A stretch of 64,000 bases of DNA from Scatomorpha sp964345235 (GTDB lineage Bacteria; Bacillota; Clostridia; Oscillospirales; Oscillospiraceae): assembly GCA_964345235.1 (NCBI GenBank), contig CAYFQE010000003.1, positions 19,860 to 83,859 on the forward strand, written 5' to 3'. This document shows positions 49,809-59,815 of the stretch, one piece after another. Below the pieces are notes generated by a model. That model saw only the letters and a program-made list of their open reading frames with translations, had not been told where the DNA came from and searched no databases. Position numbers and translations under genes: made by a program. Within the stretch, counting starts at the first letter, position 1. Each line of letters begins with the position of its first letter.

Positions 49809-51035
49809 TTAAAATACCCACTCACCGTTTCTGAAGATGGGAATCACTTTGCCTTCATTATCCACGCCGTCAATATTCAGGCCGGAATATCCGATCATGA
49901 AGTCCTCGTGAATCATCGAGTCGTTTATGCCCTTCGCCTTGGCTTCCTCAAAACTGAGGGCCTCATAGCCCTTGAGGCAGTTTGAAAAACCTGCGCCCAT
50001 GGCCAAGTGACAGGAGGCGTTCTCGTCAAAGAGAGTGTTATAGAACATAAAACCCATTTGGGAGATGGGGCTCGAGTTTGCAACAAGAGCGCACTCTCCG
50101 AGCATGGCGGCGCCCTCGTCCATCTCTAGCATGGTTTTCAGTGCCTCGGCGTTTTTCTTTGCATCCGAATCCACCGCCCTGCCGTTTTCGAATTTGATGT
50201 AAAAGTCCTCAATCAAAAGTCCGCGATATGAAAACGGCTTTGTGGAATAGACTATACCCTCCGCCTTGCCCGCCATCGGGGATATAAATATTTCTTCCGA
50301 GGGTATATTCGGATTATATTCATAATTATGCCCCATAAGCTTTTCTGCGCCGCCTATAAAGAATGAGTCGGGAATAAGTCCCACTCTAAGCTCTGTACCG
50401 TTATCGCCGTAGTAGTGAAGCTCGCAAAGTTCCAGAGAGTTCAGCATCGCAGAGCGCTTGTGCAGCAGAGAGTTGTGCTCCCTCCAAGCTTCCGTCGGGT
50501 CGGAGCTGTCGGCTCTCGAGGCTTTTAGAATGTTTTCCCAAAGCTTCTCGATTGCATCGTGTTCATTGAGCTCGGGAAACACCTTCTTTGCCCACTTTTT
50601 GCCGGGCACCGCCGCTATGCACCAGGGATATTTGTTGTCCATCTCGTCGTGTATCGGCTTTAAAATCTTAGATCTCTCCTGCATTGAAGCGGCGTGCTTT
50701 TGCATGTCTATGCCGCTCAGGCCGTCGGGGTCTTCAGAGATTATATGTATAACTCCGGGGAGATTTCTGGCCATGTTGCGAAGTCTGAGTTCTTCCCAAT
50801 CTTCCACCTTAGATAAAGACTCCAAACTCCGATATTTGTTCCCGAGCTTGTAAAGGGGCTGGTGGCTCCAGCGAACTTGAACCTCGCCTGCGCCCGCTTT
50901 ATAGAGCTCTTCCACAAGAAGCTCAATGAACTCGGGTTGGTCAAGCTCGGCATTTAAAATAATTGACTGGTCTTTTTGAACATTAATACCGGTTTTAGCT
51001 ATAAGTTCTGCATATTTTTGAATTTTCTTATCCAT
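49809..51035 (-). CDS. M29-family aminopeptidase (AmpS/PepS type)
   Basis: A 408-residue metallo-aminopeptidase from MDKKIQKYAE, behind GAAAGGTG; an upstream extension lacks homology. Metal-ligand regions typical of M29 are visible: HYYGDNGTELRVG, NIPSEEIFISP, the glutamate-rich EMDEGAAMLGECALV, and the C-terminal SMIHEDFMIGYSGLNIDG. Cytosolic peptide turnover. Its 3' end is 19 bp from the LRR gene start, so the two may be cotranscribed. Confidence 0.88.
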   Translation of the reverse strand: MDKKIQKYAELIAKTGINVQKDQSIILNAELDQPEFIELLVEELYKAGAGEVQVRWSHQPLYKLGNKYRSLESLSKVEDWEELRLRNMARNLPGVIHIISEDPDGLSGIDMQKHAASMQERSKILKPIHDEMDNKYPWCIAAVPGKKWAKKVFPELNEHDAIEKLWENILKASRADSSDPTEAWREHNSLLHKRSAMLNSLELCELHYYGDNGTELRVGLIPDSFFIGGAEKLMGHNYEYNPNIPSEEIFISPMAGKAEGIVYSTKPFSYRGLLIEDFYIKFENGRAVDSDAKKNAEALKTMLEMDEGAAMLGECALVANSSPISQMGFMFYNTLFDENASCHLAMGAGFSNCLKGYEALSFEEAKAKGINDSMIHEDFMIGYSGLNIDGVDNEGKVIPIFRNGEWVF

Positions 51036-51079
51036 TCTTTCACCTTTCAGGACTAAAACTAGTCTATTCTTTAACTTTA

Positions 51080-51108
51080 TTGAAAAAAGCAAAGCTCTGT
51101 GATAATAT
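51080..51108 (+). promoter_or_regulatory. Promoter of glyS-nadE
   Basis: TTGAAA (51080-51085), 17-bp spacer, TAATAT (51103-51108), 93 bp before the GTG start. No T-box core was found in the leader. Confidence 0.65.
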
Positions 51109-51200
51109 ATCGTAGCTAAAGTTAAAGTGGCACATATTATAGCACAAAAACAAAGTATGTGTAAATCTCACGAGAAACCATCTCGGGGAAGGGGAAAATA

Positions 51201-52625
51201 GTGTTAAATACGGATAAGACGATGGATAAAATAGTTGCGCTTTGCAAAAATCGCGGCTTTATTTATTCAGGTAGCGAAATTTACGGAGGCCTTGCCAACA
51301 CTTGGGACTACGGTCCTTTGGGCGTGGAGCTCAAAAACAATGTTAAAAAGGCTTGGTGGAAAAAGTTTGTTCAAGAGAGCAAATTGAATGTGGGCGTGGA
51401 TGCGGCCATACTCATGAATCCCAGGGTTTGGGAGGCATCGGGACATGTGAGCACCTTCAACGACCCTCTTATCGACTGCAAGGCCTGCAAGTCGCGTTTC
51501 AGAGCCGACAAGCTCATCGAGGACTACCTTGCAGCAAACCCAATGCCGGGGGTTATTGTCGAGGTGATGAAGGAAAAAGATATGCTCGAGTTCATGAAGG
51601 AGCAGAAATTGCCCTGCCCGAACTGCGGCAAGTTCGATTTTACCGACATCAGAAAGTTCAGCCTCATGTTCAAAACTCACCAGGGCGTTACGGAAGACAG
51701 TGCTTCCGAAGTCTATCTCAGGCCCGAAACCGCCCAGGGAATTTTTGTAAACTTTAAAAATGTTTTAAGAACCACAAGAAAAAAGCTGCCCTTCGGCATC
51801 TGCCAGGTCGGCAAGAGTTTCCGCAACGAAATCACGCCCGGAAACTTTACCTTCAGAACAAGGGAATTCGAGCAGCTCGAGCTTGAATTTTTCTGCGAAC
51901 CCGGAACGGACCTCGAGTGGTTCGAATACTGGAGAAGCTTCTGCAAGGATTGGCTTTTAAATCTAAATATTAAGGAAGAAAACCTAAGGCTCCGCGATCA
52001 CGAGCAAGAGGAACTCTCTTTCTACTCCAAGGCAACAACCGACTTCGAATATCTCTTCCCCTTCGGATGGGGAGAGCTTTGGGGCATTGCCGACAGAACT
52101 GACTACGACCTCAAACAACACCAGGAATTTTCGGGACAAGACCTTACATACTACGACCAGGCTAAAAACGAGAAGTTTATTCCCTATGTCGTAGAGCCCT
52201 CATTGGGCGCCGACAGAATGGCGCTTGCTTTCCTGGTCGAGGCATATGACGAAGAAATTGTCGATGCCGAAAAGAACGACACAAGAGTGGTTATGCGCTT
52301 CCATCCGGCTCTGGCGCCGTTTAAGGCCGCCGTGTTGCCTCTCAGCAAAAAAGAAAGACTTAAGAATGTTGCGGAAGAGCTGCAAGCGGAGCTTTCCAAG
52401 TATATGAGCTGCGACTACGACGAAACAGGCTCTATAGGAAAGCGCTACAGAAGACAGGATGAAGTCGGAACACCCTTCTGCATCACCGTCGACTTTGAAA
52501 CAGTGGGCGAAGAGGGCGAGGAAGGCGACAACGCCGTCACAATAAGAGAAAGAGACAGCATGGAGCAGGTAAGGCTTCCGATAAGCGAGGTTAAAGATTA
52601 CATACTGGAAAAAGTATTTTATTAG
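51201..52625 (+). CDS. glyS: Glycyl-tRNA synthetase, homodimeric class II type
   Basis: 474 residues of the alpha-2 eukaryote/archaea-like type (not GlyQ+GlyS). Features: YGGLANTWDYGPLGVELK at residues 25-42, a zinc-type pair (CKACKSRF; CPNCGK), motif 2 FRNEITPGNFTFRTREFEQLELEFF and motif 3 PSLGADRMALAFL, then the anticodon domain. The start is GTG behind GGGGAA. It is followed 11 bp later by nadE. Confidence 0.95.
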   Translation: MLNTDKTMDKIVALCKNRGFIYSGSEIYGGLANTWDYGPLGVELKNNVKKAWWKKFVQESKLNVGVDAAILMNPRVWEASGHVSTFNDPLIDCKACKSRFRADKLIEDYLAANPMPGVIVEVMKEKDMLEFMKEQKLPCPNCGKFDFTDIRKFSLMFKTHQGVTEDSASEVYLRPETAQGIFVNFKNVLRTTRKKLPFGICQVGKSFRNEITPGNFTFRTREFEQLELEFFCEPGTDLEWFEYWRSFCKDWLLNLNIKEENLRLRDHEQEELSFYSKATTDFEYLFPFGWGELWGIADRTDYDLKQHQEFSGQDLTYYDQAKNEKFIPYVVEPSLGADRMALAFLVEAYDEEIVDAEKNDTRVVMRFHPALAPFKAAVLPLSKKERLKNVAEELQAELSKYMSCDYDETGSIGKRYRRQDEVGTPFCITVDFETVGEEGEEGDNAVTIRERDSMEQVRLPISEVKDYILEKVFY

Positions 52626-52636
52626 CAGGTGATAAT

Positions 52637-54535
52637 ATGAGAGACGGATTTGTAAAAGTTAAAGCGGCAGCTCCGGAGATTAAGATAGCCGATACCGAGC
52701 ACAATGCCGAAAAAATAATTGAAATAATCGAGCAGGCAGATTCCGAGGGAGTCAAGGTGCTCACTTTGCCCGAGCTCTGCACCACGGGAGCAAGCTGCCG
52801 CGAGCTTTACTATCAAAAGCATTTACTCCATGCTTCCGACAAAGCTCTGCAAAAGATTGTCAGCGCCACACAGGGCCGCGACATGCTCGTGTTTGTGGGC
52901 GCGCCTCTTGCGCATGAGGGCAAACTCTATTCTGCGGCAGCCGCAGTTTACGACGGAAAAATTCTGGCCTTTGTCCCCAAAGAGAGCGCATCGGCCGACA
53001 GAGTTTTCGATGCCGCGCCCGAGTTTGAGCAACAGATTTACAGCGAGAGATTTTCCTGGGTAAGCCTCTTGCCTCGCGCAATATTCACACACAAGGCTGT
53101 AAGCGGACTCAATGTTGCGCCCGTGTTTTCGGCAGACAGGCAGTCTGTAACAGGCCCGCTCTGCGAGCTCTGCGCAAACGGCGCTTTGATTCTGGCCGAG
53201 CTCAGCGATGAGCCCATGAGAATTTGCTCGAAGAACAAAACATCGGCATCTTTAAGGGTCGATTCCGAAAAATATTCCGCGGCAATACTCTCTGCAGCTC
53301 CCGGCGAGGGCGAGTCTACCACAGACCATGTGTATTCGGGCCTCAGCTTCATATACGAGGCGGGCGAAATGCTCTCCTGCGGAGAGTTCGGTGCCTCTGC
53401 CACGAGCGAGATTGATATCGATTACCTTATCGACAGGCGCCGCCGCATGAAGACCTTCAAATCTACGGAGAGCTTCGACGATAGAAGGATAGAGTGGGGA
53501 ACTCTCGACCTCGGCGAGTGCAGGCTCACAAGAGAATATAGAAAATTCCCGTTTGTGCCCGAAAAAGAGGAGCTCGAAGAGTTTTGCGAAAGAGCCATGC
53601 TCATTCAGGCCATGGGCGTTAAAAAGCGCATGGAATACACGGGGCTCTGCAAGCCTGTTATAGGTGTTTCCGGAGGAGTCGACTCAACTCTGGTAATGCT
53701 CTCCTGCGCCAAGGCGCTCGACATGATGGGGCTTCCGAGAGAGAACCTGATTGCCATCACCATGCCTTGTTTCGGAACAACAGCCAGAACAAAATCCAAC
53801 GCTGTTATAATAGCCGAGCAGCTTGGGGCAACGCTCAGAGTTATTCCCATCGACGAGAGCGTAAAGGCCCACTTCAAGATAATCGACCACTCTCTCTACG
53901 ACTACAGCGTGGTTTTCGAAAACGCCCAGGCAAGAGAGCGCACAATGGTACTTCTGAATGTGGCAAACAAGGTGGGCGGCATAAATGTCGGCACAAAGGA
54001 TCTCAGTGAACAGATTGACGGTTGGTGCACCTTCAACGGAGACCAAATCTCAAACTACGACATAAATGCGGGACTCACAAAAACCATGGTTCAGGCAATA
54101 GTCAGGCACTATGCCGCAAAGACCTCCGATAAGGTGTTAAGTGAGGCGCTTCTCGACATACTCGATACACCCGTCACCCCCGAGCTTCTGCCCATATCCG
54201 AGCAGGGTGAGCTTTTGCAAAAGAGCGAAGACAGCGTGGGTCCCTACTCGCTACAGGATTTTTTCCTCTATCACATGATCATTCGGGGCACCGAGCCCAA
54301 AAAACTCATAAGAATCTCGGAATATGTCTTCAAGGGAGAGTACGACAGAAAGACACTTGTAAAGTGGTTGACAATCTACTCCAGAAGACTCTTTGTGCAG
54401 CAGTTCAAGCGCTCAACAACGGCGGATGGTCCCGACCAAATGGGCTTTACTTTCTCGCCAAGAACGGGCTTTAAGATGCCCTCCGATGCGGAAAACACCC
54501 TCTGGCTCAAGGCCTTAGAAGAAATTAAACTGTAA
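52637..54535 (+). CDS. nadE: NAD+ synthetase with a nitrilase-like domain lacking the catalytic cysteine
   Basis: A 632-residue two-domain protein. The C-terminal synthetase is intact: GVSGGVDSTLVML (PP-loop, about residue 345), VGTKDLSE and DKVLSEALLDILDTPVTPEL. The N-terminal half is a nitrilase/glutaminase-like domain with Glu46 (LPELCTTG) and Lys115 (FVPKESA), but the segment expected to read EICED reads VFSADR at about 163-168, so the nucleophile is missing. The enzyme probably uses free ammonia despite keeping the domain. Cotranscribed with glyS. Confidence 0.88.
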   Translation: MRDGFVKVKAAAPEIKIADTEHNAEKIIEIIEQADSEGVKVLTLPELCTTGASCRELYYQKHLLHASDKALQKIVSATQGRDMLVFVGAPLAHEGKLYSAAAAVYDGKILAFVPKESASADRVFDAAPEFEQQIYSERFSWVSLLPRAIFTHKAVSGLNVAPVFSADRQSVTGPLCELCANGALILAELSDEPMRICSKNKTSASLRVDSEKYSAAILSAAPGEGESTTDHVYSGLSFIYEAGEMLSCGEFGASATSEIDIDYLIDRRRRMKTFKSTESFDDRRIEWGTLDLGECRLTREYRKFPFVPEKEELEEFCERAMLIQAMGVKKRMEYTGLCKPVIGVSGGVDSTLVMLSCAKALDMMGLPRENLIAITMPCFGTTARTKSNAVIIAEQLGATLRVIPIDESVKAHFKIIDHSLYDYSVVFENAQARERTMVLLNVANKVGGINVGTKDLSEQIDGWCTFNGDQISNYDINAGLTKTMVQAIVRHYAAKTSDKVLSEALLDILDTPVTPELLPISEQGELLQKSEDSVGPYSLQDFFLYHMIIRGTEPKKLIRISEYVFKGEYDRKTLVKWLTIYSRRLFVQQFKRSTTADGPDQMGFTFSPRTGFKMPSDAENTLWLKALEEIKL

Positions 54536-54538
54536 AAT

Positions 54539-54580
54539 AAAGCTTGAAAGCCCGAAACACTTCGGGCTTTCAAGCTTTAT
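54539..54580 (+). terminator. Terminator of glyS-nadE
   Basis: An 18-bp stem (54539-54556 with 54561-54578) with a 4-base loop, then TATT. A weak T-tract but a very stable hairpin. Confidence 0.7.
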
Positions 54581-54601
54581 TGTGAGAAAACACCAAAAAT
54601 C

Positions 54602-54630
54602 TTGTATAAGAGTGCGAGATTTGATATAAT
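54602..54630 (+). promoter_or_regulatory. Promoter of the gdpP-rplI-dnaB-tilS-hpt-ftsH operon
   Basis: TTGTAT (54602-54607), 17-bp spacer, TATAAT (54625-54630), 28 bp before the gdpP start. Confidence 0.7.
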
Positions 54631-54657
54631 TTTAAAATCAAAAATCATGGAGGAAGC

Positions 54658-56652
54658 ATGAATAAGAAGATTCAGAGCCTAATTGAGCAAAAGGTTTGGG
54701 TTTATATCATACCGCTCTTTATATTTGCGCTCATAAGTCTGATTACAAAGCAATTTTATATTGCTGCGGCGCAGGCTTTTCTCATCTTGGTTTTTATCAT
54801 ATATCATTTCATATTGCACAAGAAAAAAGAAAAAGATTTTTTTGAAATTATGGAGTCGCTGCGTCAAGATACGGACTTGGCCAAGAATTTCTCGCTCCTA
54901 AATTTCCCCCTGCCCATGGTAATAATTACACTCGAAAATGATACGCTGGTGTGGGGAAACAAGAGTTTTTATGACATAAACAACAAGGTAAGCAAGAGGA
55001 TAGATGCCAGGGTGCAGGATTTCATTCCCGGATTTACCGGCGGCTGGCTAAGAGAGGATGAAAACCAATCTGCCGTACTATTCGAAGCAAACGGCAGAAA
55101 ATTTAAGGCCTATGGCAACAAAATAGCTCACTCTCATGATGACGAAGACGACAGACTCATGGCAATATGCTACTTTGTCGATAAAACCGAGTATGAAGAG
55201 CTGAATCTCGAATATAACAATTCGCGTCCATGCGTGGGTTATGTGACAATCGACAATTACGAAGAGCTCACCAAAGGTTTAGCGGAAAGAAGAAAAAACG
55301 AGATAAGAGACCAGATTGAAGAACTGTTAATACAGTGGGTAGATAATATGCAGGGTATACTGAGGCGCTTCGAAAAAGACAAGTATGTGTTCATATTCGA
55401 AAAGCGTTATCTTGAAAGACTTAAGCTTGCGGATTTCCCGATTCTCGAGTCTGTACACAATGTCGAAGGCAGAATAGGAATGCACGCCACAATCAGTATC
55501 GGCATAGGATACAGCGCAGAGAATCTCTTCGAAAATCATAAGCTCACCGGTATGGCTTCCGAGATGGCTCTGAGTCGCGGAGGCGACCAAGCGGTTTTGC
55601 GAGATAAAAACAAGTTCGAGTTTTTCGGCGGCAAAGGCAGCGAGATTAAAACGCGCAGCAATATAAGGTCGAGAGTTATGGCGCAGGCTTTGGGCGAGCT
55701 TATAAATCAAGCGGAAAAGGTCTATGTCATGGGGCACAAACAGCCCGATATGGATGCTGTCGGCGCCGCCGTGGCCGTGTGCGCCTTGGCGAGAAAATTG
55801 GGCAAAAAAGTCAGAATTATCTTAAATCGGAATAAAACAGCTTCAGAGCTCTTAGTTGCAAGATTGGATGAGCAGGAAGAGTACAGAGGAATAATAAAAA
55901 GTCCAGAAGATGCTTTGAGCAATGTGAATGAAAACACGCTTCTGGTTGTTGTGGATACAAACAGGCCCGAGCAGACAATAGAGCCGAAAATTATAGATGC
56001 CTGCAACATAGTTGCGGTTATAGATCATCACCGCAGGGCTGAAACATTTATTCAAAAGGCGGCTCTCTCTTTTGTCGAGCCGATAGCCTCTTCAACCTGC
56101 GAGCTTATGAGCGAAATTTTGCAGGAACAGCTCGAAACGGGCGACCTCTACGAGTTCGAGGCCGAGGCCATGCTCTCGGGCATGATTATGGACACCAAGG
56201 GCTTTACTTTAAGAACGGGCGAGCGTACATTTGAAGCGGCGGCCTTCCTGCTCCGCTCGGGAGCCGATATTCTCGAGGTAAAAAGACTTCTACAAAACGA
56301 CATAGAGAGCACTGTTTCCCGCTATGAAATACTGCAAAGCGCAAGGCTGTACCGTGGCAATGTGGCAATAGCTGCAACCGAAACACCTCACGACAGAGTC
56401 ATAATCGCTCAGGCGGCGGACGAGCTTTTGAATGTGTTGGGTATAGAGACATCCTTTGTAGTGTGTCCCGGTGAAGACGGAGATGTGATGATTTCAGGCC
56501 GCTCATTGGGCGAGATTGATGTTCAGCACATTCTCGAGGCTCTGGGCGGCGGAGGAAACAGAGAAGCGGCGGCAGCCAAAATTAAAAATGAGGATATCAC
56601 CAAAGTGGTCGAAAAACTGATGGATGAGATAGATGAATATTTGAATGATTGA
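54658..56652 (+). CDS. gdpP: Cyclic-di-AMP phosphodiesterase GdpP (DHH family)
   Basis: Hydrolyses c-di-AMP, a regulator of potassium and wall homeostasis. 664 residues: two membrane helices (about 15-52), a PAS-like domain, a degenerate GGDEF domain (no GGDEF; RSRGGDQAVLRD), then DHH/DHHA1: MGHKQPDMDAVGAAV near 355, VVDTNRPEQ near 425, the DHH motif AVIDHHRRAE near 450, and GGGNREAAAAKI late. GGAGG precedes the ATG. Normal length and neighbours. Confidence 0.94.
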   Translation: MNKKIQSLIEQKVWVYIIPLFIFALISLITKQFYIAAAQAFLILVFIIYHFILHKKKEKDFFEIMESLRQDTDLAKNFSLLNFPLPMVIITLENDTLVWGNKSFYDINNKVSKRIDARVQDFIPGFTGGWLREDENQSAVLFEANGRKFKAYGNKIAHSHDDEDDRLMAICYFVDKTEYEELNLEYNNSRPCVGYVTIDNYEELTKGLAERRKNEIRDQIEELLIQWVDNMQGILRRFEKDKYVFIFEKRYLERLKLADFPILESVHNVEGRIGMHATISIGIGYSAENLFENHKLTGMASEMALSRGGDQAVLRDKNKFEFFGGKGSEIKTRSNIRSRVMAQALGELINQAEKVYVMGHKQPDMDAVGAAVAVCALARKLGKKVRIILNRNKTASELLVARLDEQEEYRGIIKSPEDALSNVNENTLLVVVDTNRPEQTIEPKIIDACNIVAVIDHHRRAETFIQKAALSFVEPIASSTCELMSEILQEQLETGDLYEFEAEAMLSGMIMDTKGFTLRTGERTFEAAAFLLRSGADILEVKRLLQNDIESTVSRYEILQSARLYRGNVAIAATETPHDRVIIAQAADELLNVLGIETSFVVCPGEDGDVMISGRSLGEIDVQHILEALGGGGNREAAAAKIKNEDITKVVEKLMDEIDEYLND

Positions 56653-56668
56653 GTGAAAGGAAATTAAG

Positions 56669-57118
56669 ATGAAGGTTATATTCATAAAAGATGTTAAAGG
56701 ACAGGGAAAAAAGGGAGAACTCAAAGAGGTTTCCGACGGCTATGCAAGAAACTTTCTGCTCCCCAAAAAGCTGGCCTTCGAGGCAACTCCGGCAGCTATA
56801 GAAGAGGTCAAAAGAAAAGAGGCTCATCTTGAAAAATTAAGAAAAGAAGAAAAGGCCGAGGCCGAGGCTCTCTCTGTAAGACTCGAGAAGCTCTCTGTCG
56901 AGATTAAGGGCAACAGCGGACAGGGCGGCAAGCTGTTCGGCGCAATCACAAACCAGGAAATAGCCGAGGCGCTCGAGAGTCAGCACGGCATAGCCATAGA
57001 AAAAAACAAAATCGAGCAGCCCGAGCCAATAAAGAGACACGGAATCTACAAAGTAAAGGCCAAACTCGGTTACGGAATTTCGGCAGATTTCACTCTCGTT
57101 GTAAGTGAAAGCAAGTAA
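56669..57118 (+). CDS. rplI: 50S ribosomal protein L9
   Basis: 149 residues. The N-terminal rRNA-binding domain MKVIFIKDVKGQGKKGELKEV has the L9 signature, then DGYARNFLLPKKLA, the long connecting helix, and the C-terminal domain (GISADFTLVVSE). 16 bp after gdpP, as in many Firmicutes. Confidence 0.96.
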   Translation: MKVIFIKDVKGQGKKGELKEVSDGYARNFLLPKKLAFEATPAAIEEVKRKEAHLEKLRKEEKAEAEALSVRLEKLSVEIKGNSGQGGKLFGAITNQEIAEALESQHGIAIEKNKIEQPEPIKRHGIYKVKAKLGYGISADFTLVVSESK

Positions 57119-57134
57119 TAAAGGAGCAGATTTC

Positions 57135-58487
57135 ATGGAAGAACTCCTGGGAAGACAGGTGCCCCACTCTCAAACGGCCGAACAGGCTGTTTTGGGTTCC
57201 ATGCTCATCGACAGAGCCTGCATAGCGGATGTTTCCGCCGAACTCGGTGCCGATGACTTCTACTTCGAGAAAAACAAAGAGATTTACGAAACCATATATA
57301 ACATGTATGCCTACGGCAAAGAGGTCGATGCAGTCACGGTTCTCGACCGAATGAAAGTGTTGGGCATATACGATGCCGAGAGCACAGAGCGCTATATAAT
57401 GGAGCTCATGAGAGTTACTCCCACAGCGGCGAATGTTATGGAGTATGTCCGTATAGTTATCGAAAGGGCTTTGATGCGCAGAATACTCGGCACTGCCAAC
57501 GAAATTTCCGAAATGGTATACAGCGGCTCGGGCAACGCCGACTACATGCTCGAGAGCGCCGAACAAAAGGTCTATGCGCTTCGCAAGGACAGAACGGTCG
57601 GAGGCCTTTTGTCTATCTCACGAGTTATACGCACGGTTGTCGATGAGCTCGACATACTCAGCAGAGAGGGCGGCGGCATACCGGGGGTCAAAACAGGCCT
57701 CAGCGACATTGATGAAAAAATTTTAGGCCTAAATCCCGGAGACTTCATTCTAATAGCATCCCGACCCGGCATGGGCAAAACCAGTATGGCGCTCAACATG
57801 GCAATAAGCGCAGCTAAAAGCTCAAATAAAACCGTTGCAATATTCTCGCTAGAAATGACAAGAGAACAGCTTGTTAAAAGACTGCTTTCAAGTCAGGCTA
57901 TGGTGGAGGGCGGCAAGCTTTCTAAAGGCAATCTGACTCAGGAGGATTGGAGGCGTCTCACCACAGCGGCGATCAGCCTAAGCCAAGACAATGTGGATAT
58001 ACGAATCGACGACAACTCAACCCTCACTGTTGCAGATATGAACGCACAGTGCAGAAGGCTGGGTAACTTGGGACTCGTCGTCATAGACTATCTTCAACTC
58101 ATGCAGTCGTCTGGCTCAAAAAGCAGTTGGGCCAACGAAAGTCGTACACAGGCTGTTTCAGATATAAGCCGCTCGATAAAGATAATGGCGAAAGAACTTG
58201 GAGTTCCCGTTATTGCGCTTTCGCAGCTTTCAAGAGCGAATGAGGGTCGTCAAAACAAGAGGCCTGTGCTCTCCGACATAAGAGAGTCTGGCGCTATCGA
58301 ACAGGATGCCGATGTCGTTATCGGCCTCTACAGAGAAGGCTATTACGACCACGAGGCCGCAAATCCCAACGATGCGGAGGCGATAATACTCAAAAACCGC
58401 AGAGGGGAAACGGACACGGTCAAACTGCTCTGGATGCCCGAATATACAAGCTTTGCAAATGTCGAAAAGTGGCGCGATGAACTATAA
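57135..58487 (+). CDS. dnaB: Replicative DNA helicase
   Basis: 450 residues from MEELLGRQVPHSQ behind AAAGGAG. The N-terminal DnaG-interacting domain starts AEQAVLGSMLID; the RecA-like domain has Walker A SRPGMGKTSMAL near residue 215, Walker B GLVVIDYLQLM and the C-terminal DVVIGLYREGYY with the arginine finger nearby. Its stop overlaps tilS. Confidence 0.95.
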   Translation: MEELLGRQVPHSQTAEQAVLGSMLIDRACIADVSAELGADDFYFEKNKEIYETIYNMYAYGKEVDAVTVLDRMKVLGIYDAESTERYIMELMRVTPTAANVMEYVRIVIERALMRRILGTANEISEMVYSGSGNADYMLESAEQKVYALRKDRTVGGLLSISRVIRTVVDELDILSREGGGIPGVKTGLSDIDEKILGLNPGDFILIASRPGMGKTSMALNMAISAAKSSNKTVAIFSLEMTREQLVKRLLSSQAMVEGGKLSKGNLTQEDWRRLTTAAISLSQDNVDIRIDDNSTLTVADMNAQCRRLGNLGLVVIDYLQLMQSSGSKSSWANESRTQAVSDISRSIKIMAKELGVPVIALSQLSRANEGRQNKRPVLSDIRESGAIEQDADVVIGLYREGYYDHEAANPNDAEAIILKNRRGETDTVKLLWMPEYTSFANVEKWRDEL

Positions 58488-59814
58488 ACTTAGAAAAGAA
58501 GAACTGATTATGGAAGATGGCAGGGTTTTGCTCTGCGCCCTTTCAGGCGGAGCGGACTCTGTTTTCATGACAAGCATTCTTCTCGAGAAAATAAAAGGAA
58601 AAAACATAAAGCTCTGCGCTGCTCACTTCAATCACGCGCTTCGCGGCTTCGAGTCCGATAGAGATGCGGAATTTGTAGCGGATTTTTGCAAGCAACGAGA
58701 TATAGAACTTGTAATCGAAAAAGGCAATGTGGAAGAATACGCAAGACAAAATAAGCTCGGCACCGAAGAGGCCGCGCGCGTCTTACGATACGATTTTTTA
58801 GAGAGGGCGGCGGATAAAGTCGGAGCCGATTTTATCCTCACGGCCCACAATGCCAACGACAATGCCGAAACCGTTCTTCTAAACCTAATACGAGGAAGCG
58901 GACTCAAAGGGCTCGGAGGAATCCCGGAGCAAAGAGGCAAGGTTTTAAGGCCTATTTTAGATATAAGCCGTCGAGAGATAATATCATATCTCGAGAACGA
59001 AGGGCTTTTGTTTGTCGAAGACTCCACAAACGAGGAAAACATTTACAGAAGAAATCTAATAAGGAACGAGATTATGCCTAAGCTCGAGGACTTAAACCCC
59101 GAGTTTACAAGGGTAATATCTCAAACAACCTTGCTTTTGAACGAAGATGAGGTATTTTTAGACTCAATTTCCGAGGGGTTTTTAGAGAGCAGTCCCGATA
59201 ACAGCCTGAGCATAAGTAAGCTCAGGGGGCTTCCCACACCAATACTCAGAAGGGTGATACGGAAATTCATAGGTAGCGAATTGAGCTTCGAGCATGTAAA
59301 CTCGGTTATAGAGCAGCTCGAGGGCGAGGGACTCAGGAGTCTCTATCTTCCGGGAAAGAGAGTTTGGTTTCAATACGATAGCCTGAGCATGGGCTATGAC
59401 GATATAGAGCTACAAAGCCGCATTTTAAATCCCGATGAAAAAGAGAGTTACTACATAGAAGAGCTGAATTTGGAAATAAGCTTAAGAAGGCTTTCAAGCT
59501 ATGAAAAAGAAGCGGAAACAAAAAATCGAATAGTCTTTAATTCAGATGCAATTTATGGTAAAATAACTTTTATGTCGGCTGAAGCCGGCGACAAGCTGAG
59601 GCTTTCAAAGAGAAAGGTTACCAAGAAAATATCCGATCTTTTCAGCGAGGCAAAGCTTAACTCGGCAGAGCGCAAACTGTGCCCCGTTTTGAGAGATGAG
59701 AAAGGTCCGATTTTCGTCTATGGCTTTGATAAGGCCGAGAGAGTTGCCCCCAAAGAGGGAAAACCTGCCTTGAGAGTCGAATTTATTTTCAAAAATCAGA
59801 AGGAGAAAAATTAG
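58477..59814 (+). CDS. tilS: tRNA(Ile)-lysidine synthetase
   Basis: Puts lysidine at position 34 of tRNA-Ile(CAU). 445 residues from MNYKLRKEEL, an ATG 10 bases inside the end of dnaB. PP-loop LCALSGGADSVFM near residue 23, HFNHALRG, LTAHNANDNAETVLLNLIRGSG, EDSTNEENIYRRNLIRNEI, and a C-terminal TilS domain. No strong ribosome site, so coupling to dnaB is likely. Confidence 0.92.
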   Translation: MNYKLRKEELIMEDGRVLLCALSGGADSVFMTSILLEKIKGKNIKLCAAHFNHALRGFESDRDAEFVADFCKQRDIELVIEKGNVEEYARQNKLGTEEAARVLRYDFLERAADKVGADFILTAHNANDNAETVLLNLIRGSGLKGLGGIPEQRGKVLRPILDISRREIISYLENEGLLFVEDSTNEENIYRRNLIRNEIMPKLEDLNPEFTRVISQTTLLLNEDEVFLDSISEGFLESSPDNSLSISKLRGLPTPILRRVIRKFIGSELSFEHVNSVIEQLEGEGLRSLYLPGKRVWFQYDSLSMGYDDIELQSRILNPDEKESYYIEELNLEISLRRLSSYEKEAETKNRIVFNSDAIYGKITFMSAEAGDKLRLSKRKVTKKISDLFSEAKLNSAERKLCPVLRDEKGPIFVYGFDKAERVAPKEGKPALRVEFIFKNQKEKN

Positions 59815-59815
59815 C

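Noticed and set aside
51109..51200. T-box leader for glyS
   Set aside because: Glycine T-boxes are common, but the leader is under 100 bp and has no AGGGTGGNACCGCG-type core or terminator.
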